This document shows positions 20,850-29,966 of a stretch of 64,000 nucleotides of DNA, in pieces. The translations under genes were made by a program, and so were the position numbers. Every line of letters begins with the position of its first letter. Position 1 is the first letter of the stretch. The notes under the pieces were generated by a model. That model saw nothing but the letters and a program-made list of their open reading frames with translations. It was not told the DNA's origin and did no database searches. The DNA comes from Pyropia yezoensis (lineage: Eukaryota; Rhodophyta; Bangiophyceae; Bangiales; Bangiaceae). Location of the stretch: positions 8,918,375-8,982,374 of the forward strand of contig CM020619.1 of the NCBI GenBank assembly GCA_009829735.1. Direction: 5' to 3'.

Positions 20850-23067
20850 AACTGTGGACTACCTCGGCCATGTCATTTCCAACGAAGGCTTCTCTATGGA
20901 GGACTACAAGGTCCAAGCCATTCGATCATGGGCAACGCCACAGAGCAAAAAAGATGTGCAATCTTTCCTCGGCATGGTCAACTTCTATCGTCGATTTATT
21001 AAGGGAATGGCATCCGTGGCTGCACCCCTCACAAGGCTTACTGGAAACGTCGACTTCGAATGGAACTCTGACGCCCAGAAGGCTTTTGAGCAACTACAAA
21101 CCCTGACGACATGTGCACCAGTACTGAGGCCATTCGACAAGAGGTACCCAATCTTCGTCTCCGCAGATGCCAGTGGGTATGCTGTTGGCGCTGTCCTTGA
21201 ACAAGATGACGGAAAAGGACGACGCCCAGTGGCCTACTTCTCATTGACGCTGAACATCCACGAACAGCGCTGCAGTATCCGTGAGCGCGAACTGCTCGCA
21301 GTTGTACAAGCCATTCGACACTGGCGCTGCTACCTCCATGGAAGGTCGTTCGAGGTGCACACCGACCATGAGTCCCTAAGGTGCTTGAAAACCCAAGAAA
21401 AGCTCAACGACCGCCAAGTCAAGTGGCTAGAGCTGTTGGAGCAATTCGATTTCAAGATCATCCCCATCAAGAGCACTTTCAACCCCGTAGCTGATGCTCT
21501 TTCAAGGCAACCACAAGACGCCCCCGATAAGCACGCTCCCAATCAAGATCTCCTTAGTCGCGTGCTAACCAAGACCATCGAAAGCCTACCCAAGAAAACT
21601 GAAATCAACAACCTCATGACCATAAGCCAAAGTGATCAAGACCTTGCCACCCTAGACCAAGAGTACAACGCGGATCCCGAGTTTGCCGACCTAGTCAAAG
21701 ACCCGGTATCTCCCTACCGGCTTCACATGAGGTTGTTGAAACGAGGTGACCGTACGTGCATCCCCGTTGGTACTCTACGCCAAAGACTACTCCATGACTA
21801 CCACGACATCCCAAGCCAAGGACATATGGGAGTTAAGAAAACCACCAACGCTATTGCTTCCAAATACTACTGGAAGACAATGCGGAAGGACATCCAAAGA
21901 TACGTACAATCATGTGATTTGTGCCAGCGGAACAAAACTGGCACCCATTCACCTCTGGGTCACCTCAAACCACTAGATCCACCGAACCAACGATGGGCAA
22001 GTGTCTCCATGGACTTTATCACCCCTCTTCCACTGACCCAAAGGGGCCACAATGGCATTTACGTCATTGTGGACAGACTGTCGAAGATGATTCGACTAGC
22101 ACCAATGAAGCCCGACTGTACTGCACCAGTCGTAGCGCAACTCTACCATGATCACGTCTACCGTCATCACGGTCTACCATCCGACGTCGTCTGCGACCGA
22201 GACCGTATCTTCTTCTCCAACTTCTGGCAGTCGCTCACCGAAATTCTCAAGGTCAAGATCAAGGCATCTTCAGCCTATCATCCCCAGACGGACGGACAAA
22301 CCGAGATCATGAACAAGAAGATTGAAGAAATCCTGCGAAACTTCGTGAACCATCATCAGGGTGATTGGGACCTCTTCCTTGTTGCTGCAGAAGTAGCTTA
22401 CAACCGGTCACCCAATGCGGTCACGACGTACTCCCCATTCTTCCTGAACTACGGCTTTGAACCAAGGACAGTACCTGTCGACATCGTCGAGAGCAAGGAA
22501 TCGAAACTACCAGCAGTCTCAGATTGGCTAAGCAGTCTGCAAAAAGCTCAGGAGACTGCCATTACCGCTATCAAGAAGGCCAATGAGACGCGCTCGGCAT
22601 ACGCTAACCGTCGACGCCGACCATGTACGATCGCTGTCGACGACCTCGTGCTCCTGAGCACCAAGAACCTTATGCCGGACGCCTTCCAGGGCGCTCGCAA
22701 GTTGATGCCCAAGTTTTCGGGACCATACCGAGTCACTGAAAACATCAATGATGTTACGTTCCGTCTGGATCTGCCTCAAGCCGTCCTTGATCGAAAGGTG
22801 CACAACGCCTTTCACGCCAGTCTACTCAAGCCGTACAACGCTGATCCGTATGGTCGACTTCCTCCGGCTCCAGCTCCGGTAGCATTTCCGGACGGATCGG
22901 TTGAGTACGAAGTGGACTCCATTATTCGGTCACGAAAACGCCGTGGACGACTGCAGTACCTGGTCAAGTGGAAAGGCTGCGATGTCAGTGAGAACACCTG
23001 GCTAACCACGCAAGACCTCGACAACGCACCTGAGGTTCTCGACGCCTTCCTTCGACGCACGTCCTAA
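20850..23067 (+). pseudogene. pol: Element A Pol, second part: RT end, RNase H, integrase, chromodomain
   Basis: Continues the frame cut at 10104 with DYLGHVIS, then SFLGMVNFYRRFIKG. RNase H residues lie in FVSADASGYAVGAVLEQ, RERELLAVV and VHTDHESLR. Integrase has a zinc-binding H...H and CDLCQRNK, with catalytic residues in VSMDFITPLP, VVCDRDRIFFS and DGQTEIMNKK. The end carries a chromodomain (VEYEVDSIIRSRKRR, LQYLVKWKGCDVSENTW), which in chromoviruses directs integration toward marked chromatin. The stop TAA at 23065-23067 abuts the polypurine tract. This half has no stop or frameshift over about 735 codons. Confidence 0.95.
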
Positions 23068-23077
23068 GGGGGGGAGG
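23066..23077 (+). other. Polypurine tract of element A
   Basis: AAGGGGGGGAGG immediately before the 3' LTR and overlapping the pol stop codon. It is the expected primer for plus-strand synthesis. Confidence 0.85.
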
Positions 23078-23924
23078 TGTAAGGATTTCTCCCCTAATCC
23101 CATGCCTAATACTTAAGGGATAATATCTGGGACCTCTCCTTACAGATCCTGCCGAATCAACTCCTGGCAACATGGATCAACTCCTTGTATTGTGGGGCAT
23201 GACGCGGTGTACCTTCCAGACGCAAGATGAGTCAGCCGCTGTCTCACGGTGTCTGCCGGCCGCACGACAGCAGCCATCGACAGCCCATCATGGCCTGTCG
23301 AAAGGCGCCACCGTCAGCACCCATGACGAGCCACATCTGCCACAGCTGGCGAGTCCGTTAAAATGTCCTCGCTGCAGCATTGCAGCGATGTGACTGGCTA
23401 GCCGGCTGGCCGATTCGGCCGACTCGATCGAATCGTGCTTACACGCCTCTCGGACCTTCGGGCCGACTGGCGTCTGGAGCCGGCTGGGGCGGCGCCCTAG
23501 GCGCCGCACGCCGGACCCCTTCGTTTCGGGCAAACTGGGGCTGCACTCCTTTAGTGCGCACGCCCGCCCATGCTTTCTTCTGAGAGCCATGCTTTGTTTT
23601 TGGGCCGTTTTGTGCCTACCGGTGGAGCGAGGGGGAAGCGCATGCTTTGGGGCACCTCGGGTGCCCCGACGCGAGTATATAGTGCGTGAGTGTCGGCGCC
23701 ACCGGGGGAGACCGGAAGGGCAACCACAGACACAGACCAAAGACGACCTTCACCCTTTGAACCCTCTCGATCACCACCGACGTCGCGCCGTCCTCTTCCC
23801 CAGACCCACCACCGTCACATCCTCCATCCTCTTCCCCGCACCCTGTCGCCCTATTGGCTGGCACGGGTCGCTGACACCATCACGAGTACGTTGAGGGCTG
23901 CCCAAGTGTGGGTGGTTCCTCACA
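23078..23924 (+). repeat. 3' LTR of element A
   Basis: 847 bp, paired with 5721-6567 and followed by the right target copy ATGTA (23925-23929). Confidence 0.95.
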
Positions 23925-25168
23925 ATGTACCCCGCGGCCTGGCAGACGGCCGCTGCGGCGCACGCCATCACCGTAGCGGCCACCATGTATGGTAGGCGCC
24001 GGTTGTTTGCTTCTCCTCCCCCTGATGTAAGCATCCCTATTGCTGTTGAGGACGTGCAGGCCCGCTGCGATGCCAACTTTGCCCACGGAATGGCCCCCGA
24101 CTTGACGAGGTTAGACTCGGGTCGGAGCCACTCAGGGCTAGGGGGGTCCACCAGGCCAACGTGACGAGGCTCCCCCAGATGCACGTTAATAGGGACAGCG
24201 AGGCGCCGTTGGCCCGCGCCCTCAGGGAATAAGACAACTGCGCGTTTGCTCTCCTCTTCCCCGTGTGCACTATCGTGCGTATCTGTCGGCCCTGCCGGCA
24301 GGCACGTGAGGCAACAGGCATACCACCTTCGTAGCTCCCCTTTCTGTGTTACCTGTCCCCTTCTCCCCGAGGGATACTGACACGTGTCGGAGTGGGTCGG
24401 GTGTATACCACAAATACCACCCCAGCGCTGGATTTTGACTTCAAGATGATCAGACGCGACCAAAGGCTGAATTACGCGGGTGGCTTCCCGCGCCGTCGAG
24501 GGTCCCCGTTTGGGAACTTTATCGGGGCTTTGGACGGCGTCGCGATACGCCAGGAGCAGCCTCCGCCGTTTGACGTCCAATGCGTGGTGGATTACTACTC
24601 AATGAAAGGCTTCTACTCTTTCAACGCCCAGGTGGTCTGCGACGCCGATTACAAGTTTCGGTGGATGAGCTGCATGACCCCTCGTGCTACCCATGGCTCG
24701 ACAGCGTTTGAATGCACGCGACTTGGTCGGGCGCTATTGGACCCTGTCCATAAGCTGACGGCGGATTTGATTGCCGACGGCCATTGCATTGTTGCTGACG
24801 AGGCATATGCTGCCAGCAAGGAATTGGCCGTACCTTGGCCAGGCGGTGGGCGAGGTGACCCCTGGAAGGATGGTTACAACTTTTACCAGTCAGCAAGCCG
24901 CATCCACATAGAGCAAGTCATTGGCACGCTTTCGTGGCGATGGGGTGTGCTTTGGCGCCCTTTGCGTGTGCCCTTTACCAAGAGGCCGAGCCTCTCGGGC
25001 ACGTGTATTTGCTTGCATAAATTTTGCCGGGGCGATGCTTCTGCAAGGAGCTGTGCCCCTGGGCCATGGGGTAACGACCAAGTTGGTGGTCAAGCGTCAT
25101 TCGCTCCGACGGATATGGTCGGTCCTGACCAACGTGGGCGCCGCCGGGACCGTGAAGTTCCGATCTGA
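23925..25168 (+). pseudogene. PIF/Harbinger-type DDE transposase, interrupted and decayed
   Basis: The ATG at 23925 is part of the target duplication of element A and opens a short N-terminal frame (to 24164) with an Ala-rich start and RRRLF. After a garbled stretch the catalytic half is clear from about 24440. GNFIGALDGVAIR holds the first Asp. MSCMTPRATHGSTAF follows. IVADEAYAASKELAVPWPG holds the second Asp. DGYNFYQSASRIHIEQVIG holds the Glu of the DDE_4 triad, followed by RWGVLWRPL. All three catalytic residues remain, but the N-terminal and central parts are broken by stops and frame changes, and the ATG is separated from its 5' flank by the LTR element. No companion Myb-like gene or terminal repeats were found. 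Confidence 0.75.
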
Positions 25169-25869
25169 GGGTAAGAATGACGCGCGGATTGAAGGATGTG
25201 AGGCTGCTTTGCCCGTGCGTGGGGCCTGTGTTCTGAGGCAGACGGCTTGTGGATGCGTAAAGTCAAGTTCCCTACGACACAATGCAGATAAACCGACAAG
25301 ACAGAAAAGCCTGCATGAACGTCTCTGCCTCATCCTCCTGTCCAACACTACCACCCACACCCTCACCCTTGGATTCGGCACGCGACGATCCGGCCCCACT
25401 CAACTAGGGAAACCACAGCCTTCAATCTAGGGACGTCCGCGGATTGAAGGCATGGCCGAAGCTTGATGGCAAATGGACCGATCACAACAAGGAAACGTGG
25501 AGGAGACACGTGTGGCTCCCCCCCCCCGCCATACGCACGTTCCTAGCAGCCTCCCTGGACCTTCCCAGGGACCCCCCCGCCCCGGCCACCCTGACGACCC
25601 TGACGACCCCTACTGCGGGAGCTTCTAAGGCCCGTTCGCCAAGGCTATGTGGCCGCCCGCCACCGACCCGCCCAGACGGGTGTGTGGGGGCGCCCCGTCC
25701 TCGCCGAGTCCCCGCCCCGCTGTTCGCAGGCCGTCGGTGTTACGCCGAAGCTGCCCCTCGAAGCACTGGCCATGGAGCACACGGAGAGAAGCGCTATCTG
25801 GAGGGAATTGCCCTGGCCCTGTGGACCTTTAGGAGTAGAACTATTACTCCATTGGTATCGAGCACGGCA
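25169..25869. other. No assignable gene
   Basis: Short frames on both strands with no domain. A short inverted repeat (CTCCCTGGACCTTCCCAGGGA) lies at about 25551-25571. Probably the downstream part of the Harbinger element and other repeats. Confidence 0.4.
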
Positions 25870-25971
25870 GCCAAAAACGCAGTGGCAGCGAGGCTCCCTG
25901 GGCGCCCGAGCGCAGGCGCGGAGCGCCGGAGCCGGGCACCCAGGGAGCCGAGATGACACTGCGTTTTTGGC
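25870..25971. repeat. Long hairpin with 39-bp arms
   Basis: Arms at 25870-25908 and 25933-25971 are complementary with only a few mismatches around a 24-nt GC-rich loop. The outer 14 and inner 14 bases pair almost perfectly. It could be a foldback transposon or the precursor of a small RNA. Confidence 0.75.
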
Positions 25972-26763
25972 GCCGCGCGGAGCGTGCATCCGAAAACAAT
26001 AAAGAGGCGCGTATACAGTTAGGATGGGCGAAGGGGAGGTGCGTACACAGCGCGGGGAAGCTGGAAGCGCATGAGCCACCGCGGGGGTGGCTTGCGGGGG
26101 ACCTGTAGCGACAGGAGTTGGCCTACAAAAAAGAAACGAGGTATGAAGTGCGCCGGGGGGCCCGTGAAGGCGGCGGGGACGGCGGCGGCACCACTCACCT
26201 AGCCGAGTTGGAGCACATCTGACTACCACCAAAAAGCACCCGGGTTCAATCACAGACAGATGATTTGTTTTAGTAACTCTTGATAAGCATTAATCAACAG
26301 ATGCACACAGAACAACCTCCAAAAAGCTGTCGGAACAATCACTCATGAGAACATCCTATTGGTCGTCCACCCTTCAATGTACGGCATGCTGTACATTGAA
26401 GACTGATGCCATACATTGAAGGCTGTGGTTTCCACAACACCCCCACTTGCGTCCGTCCCCGGCGCCGCAGGTACAGACGGCGGGAACAGAATCCGCTCCA
26501 GCTTCTGCTCCACGGCGTAAATGGAGCGCGGATCTGCGTCGGCCGCGCGCAGGTTCTTCAAAGTCTCAGAGAGCGTGGCCAGCTCACCAAAGCCAGCCTG
26601 CTTCGTGACAGCTTGCGTAAGGGTGGTTTAACTGGCGGCGAGCGAGGTCATCGCGCCCTGGTCGTCCATCCGCTTGCACTTGCCGAGGTTTGTAGCCCTC
26701 GCGCGTGTCGCGTGTTCGGGAGGCGTCCGGTAATCTCCCTCCACGCCATCGTGACAGTGGAAT
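25972..26763. other. No assignable gene; palindrome at 26372-26401
   Basis: No credible frame. At 26372-26401 CTTCAATGTAC and GTACATTGAAG form a perfect 11-bp inverted repeat with an 8-nt spacer, and a third, imperfect half-site (CATACATTGAAGG) follows at 26410-26422. Confidence 0.5.
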
Positions 26764-26956
26764 AACGAAAAAGCAGATATCGGAGAGTCGGAATCGAATC
26801 CGGGCCCTTGAGAGGTAAGCGGAATGGCGCGCTCAAACCACTAGGCAACCGGGCGAAATCCCTGACATCTAGGGCCAGAATCTGGGTTTTGTCCCCATCT
26901 CAATACGAGTACCTACCTTTTAGGTAAGCCGATCGGTGATTCTGTATTATGCTACA
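26764..26956 (-). repeat. tRNA-like (Pol III box) repeat, copy 2
   Basis: Second copy of the repeat at 703-893 in the same orientation. The A-box-like TTGCCTAGTGG is unchanged and the B-box has one change (GATTCGATTCC). Similarity extends well past the tRNA-like part into a common flank (GAGTACCTACCTTTTAGGT), so this is a dispersed repeat unit rather than a chance tRNA match. Confidence 0.65.
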
Positions 26957-27144
26957 GTGACCAAAATCCGGTGTCATAAGCGTCAAGACGACTTCGTTTC
27001 CTTGGAACAGGTGGAAGCCATAGTCCATCAGCGTGTCCCCTTTCGGCAGCGCCCCCACAGGGATACGTCGTTTTGACCTCAGCTAGAGAGCTTCTTGTAA
27101 ACAGGCCAGAAGCACGCCCCAGCTGAGCAGTCATACAGAGAAAG
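26957..27144. other. Short spacer, nothing recognised
   Basis: No frame with support. Confidence 0.4.
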
Positions 27145-27963
27145 CTAAAACACGCCACAAGGAGCCAAACGCCAGTGGGTCACCCGTGCGTCAGAGACGG
27201 TCACAGCAGATGACGAATCAACGCAGGCCACGATAGATACTTTGAGCTCCAAGCAGAAAGGAAAAGCGGTGACGTACATCGGACCATCTCGACTTGAGGG
27301 CCTCCCCGGTACCATCATTGGGTGTGTCTTGGGGTCGATACCCCCGTCGGTACGTCCAGCCGGCACATCAAAAGTCGAGGGGCTGTTGAACATAGGGGCC
27401 ACAACGACCACCCAGACAGGCCCACGAGAGGTCCGTGCATCCTGCTGCTGGCGGGACATCACACCACGAGACTTCACGACGCCGGCAGCCACCTCAGGCG
27501 TGCACAAAACGTTAGGCTGGTGCGCCTTCTCACGTTGGGTAAAAAGTGGGGCCCGCGGTGTCGCCGCGCCTCCACGACCGTAGGTCGGGCCGACCGCGCT
27601 TGAGCCCCCCCGAGCGGCGGGCTTTGTGGCCACAGGCGGAAGCGCTGCGGTCGGCGTCATCAATCGATTGCCAGCGTCAGCCCTGCACGACGATTTGGAT
27701 GGACCGGTGACAGCCGTGGCCGCCGTCGCGGCCGGCGCGTCAGCAGGAGCAGCCGAAGATGCGGCCAGCGCGGGCCCGTCATTCGGCGGGGCTGGCAGCG
27801 GCAGCGCGCAGCCTTGCGATGCGGGAGCCATCGCCGCCGCCGCCGCATCGCCTGGAGCGAGGCGGTCGGATGGGGCACGCAGTGCCACGCCGTTAGCGCG
27901 GCAGCGTTCAACGAGAGCAGCCTTCAAACCGCCAGTCGATAAACCACGTTCGCTCGAAAGCAT
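27145..27963 (-). CDS. Orphan ORF with a SAP-like DNA-binding motif
   Basis: 272 aa from ATG 27963. The first 25 residues, with a few in-frame codons before the ATG (VDKLRMLSSERGLSTGGLKA), match the SAP helix pattern: leucines, RGL, G.K and a basic end (LVERCRANGV). SAP domains bind AT-rich DNA or RNA scaffolds. Half of the motif lies upstream of the only ATG, and an in-frame stop precedes it by about 20 codons, so the true start is either spliced or lost. The middle is Ala/Pro-rich. The last 110 residues (WVVVVAPMFNSPSTFDVPAG, MYVTAFPFCLELKV) look globular but are unrecognised. It sits among transposons and could be a transposon-derived gene or a fragment. Confidence 0.4.
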   Translation of the reverse strand: MLSSERGLSTGGLKAALVERCRANGVALRAPSDRLAPGDAAAAAMAPASQGCALPLPAPPNDGPALAASSAAPADAPAATAATAVTGPSKSSCRADAGNRLMTPTAALPPVATKPAARGGSSAVGPTYGRGGAATPRAPLFTQREKAHQPNVLCTPEVAAGVVKSRGVMSRQQQDARTSRGPVWVVVVAPMFNSPSTFDVPAGRTDGGIDPKTHPMMVPGRPSSRDGPMYVTAFPFCLELKVSIVACVDSSSAVTVSDARVTHWRLAPCGVF

Positions 27964-29438
27964 CCGCAGCTTGTCGACGGTAATACCGGATGCCGATGTG
28001 GTCAGAAGGTGGAAGGTTGTGGTTTAGGAGGTGCGACGGAACGAATGTGGCACCTGGGGAGGAGGCGGAAAGTGTTTGCCGGGAGGGCAACAACGGACGC
28101 CGGCGTCGAGCGGTATGGACATACAATAAAATGACCTCTGATTGAGATCCAATTGCGTGACACCAGAAGAATTTCACTGGCTCACATTGCTCGCTCGCAT
28201 TAACTTTTCCGGGGAGCGATGCGGCGCAGGCTCTCAACGAACGCGGCGGCGCCGCGTAAGTTGGCGTGCCGCGCTGCACCGCGGGGCCCCGCCGCGAGCC
28301 GCCAGCCAATGGGAGTGTCGCATCCCGGGCTGCAGCATCTGCGAACGCGGTCTGCGAACGGGCCTGACTGACCGCACGACCGGTGTAGGGGGAGGGGGCG
28401 CACATTGCTGACGCACCCGAATGAGGCGGATGACCGGGACAGGATCTGGAAGGATTCGTGTGGAGCTACTTATGGAAGTAAGGTCGCGGTGGTGGGGAGG
28501 GGTTGGGCCGTGGCAGCGGCCAGCCTGGCCCGCCTTGCCACGGCCGCTGGCGGGATCGCAGCCGGCGCAGATGATGGTGGTCATGATGGTGGAGGTGCCG
28601 CCAGGAGGAGGCCGGCAGAGGCCGATGGCGCGCCCGCCGCGACCGCCGCCTCGTCGACAGACACCGACACGGTGGCGGCCGCAGGGGCGGCCACAGCGGC
28701 AGACCTGCCGTCGCTCACAGCGGCAGTTGCCCCCCCCCCCCCTGTGGCTGTTCGCGCCGTCGCCACGGCCGTGGCATGGCTGTCCGGATAACGCGGGGTG
28801 GCGCTCGCCTGCTTTGCCGTTGTGGGCGCCATGGCCTCTGCCCTCGCCTACCGAGACGCGGCGGTTTGCCGCGGCGCGGCTGCGTCGTCGACCGCTGCCA
28901 TGTCTGGTGCAGTGTCCCCCGACGCGTTAGGTGCACCGGCGTCGGAAGAAGATCCTGCCGCACTGTCCACCTCCATGGTGAACCGTTAACGGTATTGCCA
29001 GCCCACCCGACACTCAAAAACTGTATGCCCCTGCAGCTCTTTTCGTGGCACGTTGGGAAGGGGGAGGGGTAGAGGACGAGCAAAGAGGGAGTCAGTTGCG
29101 CTCAAGCGTTGCACGGCGACTGCTTGGTTGGCGCCCAACCATGCTTGCGCTTGGTGGCGCGTTATGGGAGGCGCACAAACCCCCCCCTGTTTAGTTCAAT
29201 ATCAAAAAATGTATTGAAACATGACGCATCGCTCATTTAGAATGTCTTCAGTTGAAGCATGCTTTAATCAAAGGTGATTGAAGAAAAGTGCATGCATTTT
29301 TCCCGCCATGCCTGGCCAGAGTTATATTTCATGAAACCATCGATCATTAATATAAGTTTGCAAAATGATAGAAACTGTCATATGATAATAATTGGCACGT
29401 ATCCTGACACGTGTTCCACTTCGAAGCACCGACTGAAG
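27964..29438. other. No firmly assignable gene
   Basis: Contains Ala-rich open frames on the plus strand (for example 28405-28791 and 28798-28989) without domains, and a pyrimidine run near 28730. The stretch 29160-29440 is AT-rich. It may be transposon remnants. Confidence 0.35.
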
Positions 29439-29669
29439 ATGGCTGACCTCGTCCGTGGTGACGAGGATGAGCTGTTGGCGACTGCGACAGCCGAGAGGCA
29501 CTTCCTCGCCTTCGCCGCGAAGTGCCGTCGAGTGGGGGACAAGCTGCCCGGCACAGGTGACTGTCGCTGCCGCGGTGGTCGCGCTCATGGCTATCACGTC
29601 CTCGTCGAGCTCTATTGCTCAACAGAGGGCTCATTGGAGCGTAGTGTACTGTTTGAAAATTGTGAATAG
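29439..29669 (+). CDS. Short hypothetical ORF
   Basis: 76 aa from ATG 29439, starting MADLVRGDEDELLATATAER. The frame is also open upstream to about 29274. The N-terminal half is acidic and helical, the C-terminal half Cys/His-containing (DCRCRGGRAHGYH). The following 30 bp (CAGCCTCGCGATCGG ... TTTTCGCGATAA, 29671-29700) recur in reverse orientation near 56418-56450, so it may be the first exon or edge of a dispersed element. No function can be assigned. Confidence 0.25.
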   Translation: MADLVRGDEDELLATATAERHFLAFAAKCRRVGDKLPGTGDCRCRGGRAHGYHVLVELYCSTEGSLERSVLFENCE

Positions 29670-29851
29670 GCAGCCTCGCGATCGGTTCTTTTCGCGATAA
29701 TATATACCGAGAAAGCGCTCAGGACGTTGTCCGGTTGGTCCGATACCAAAATTGATTATCTAAAAGCTTCCTCTTCATACTTTGCATTTCAAAACGCAGG
29801 CCGAGACGCCTAGAGGCTCGCCACCCCTGCACCTCAACGGGTCATCATATT

Positions 29852-29966
29852 GTGCGTCCCGTAAAAAGTGGACGTGCACGGCTCGTGCAGTGTGGGTTTG
29901 ATTGGTCCAGTGGCCGGTATTTGACATGATCACGACACGTGCACGTCCACTTTTCACGGGACGCAC
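29852..29966. mobile_element. 115-bp MITE-like element touching the RAVE gene stop codon
   Basis: 29-bp terminal inverted repeats at 29852-29880 and 29938-29966 with one mismatch; the shared ends read GTGCGTCCCGT. No coding capacity. Its right end is base 29966, the last base of the TAG stop codon of the minus-strand RAVE/DMX-like gene. The 3' UTR of that gene must therefore run through it. Confidence 0.75.

Larger units (their letters stand above)
5721..23924 (+). mobile_element. LTR retrotransposon A (Ty3/Gypsy, chromovirus-like), interrupted by element B
   Basis: It is bounded by near-identical 847-bp LTRs that begin TGTAAGG and end CTCACA, and flanked by a perfect 5-bp duplication ATGTA (5716-5720 and 23925-23929). 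The internal order is an extra finger ORF, gag, then pol with protease, reverse transcriptase, RNase H, integrase and a C-terminal chromodomain, then a polypurine tract. This is the Ty3/Gypsy order (integrase last), and the chromodomain suggests a chromovirus. Without the 10,745-bp inner element it would be about 7.5 kb. The copy is dead: pol is split by element B and carries a nonsense TGA in the reverse transcriptase. Confidence 0.95.
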
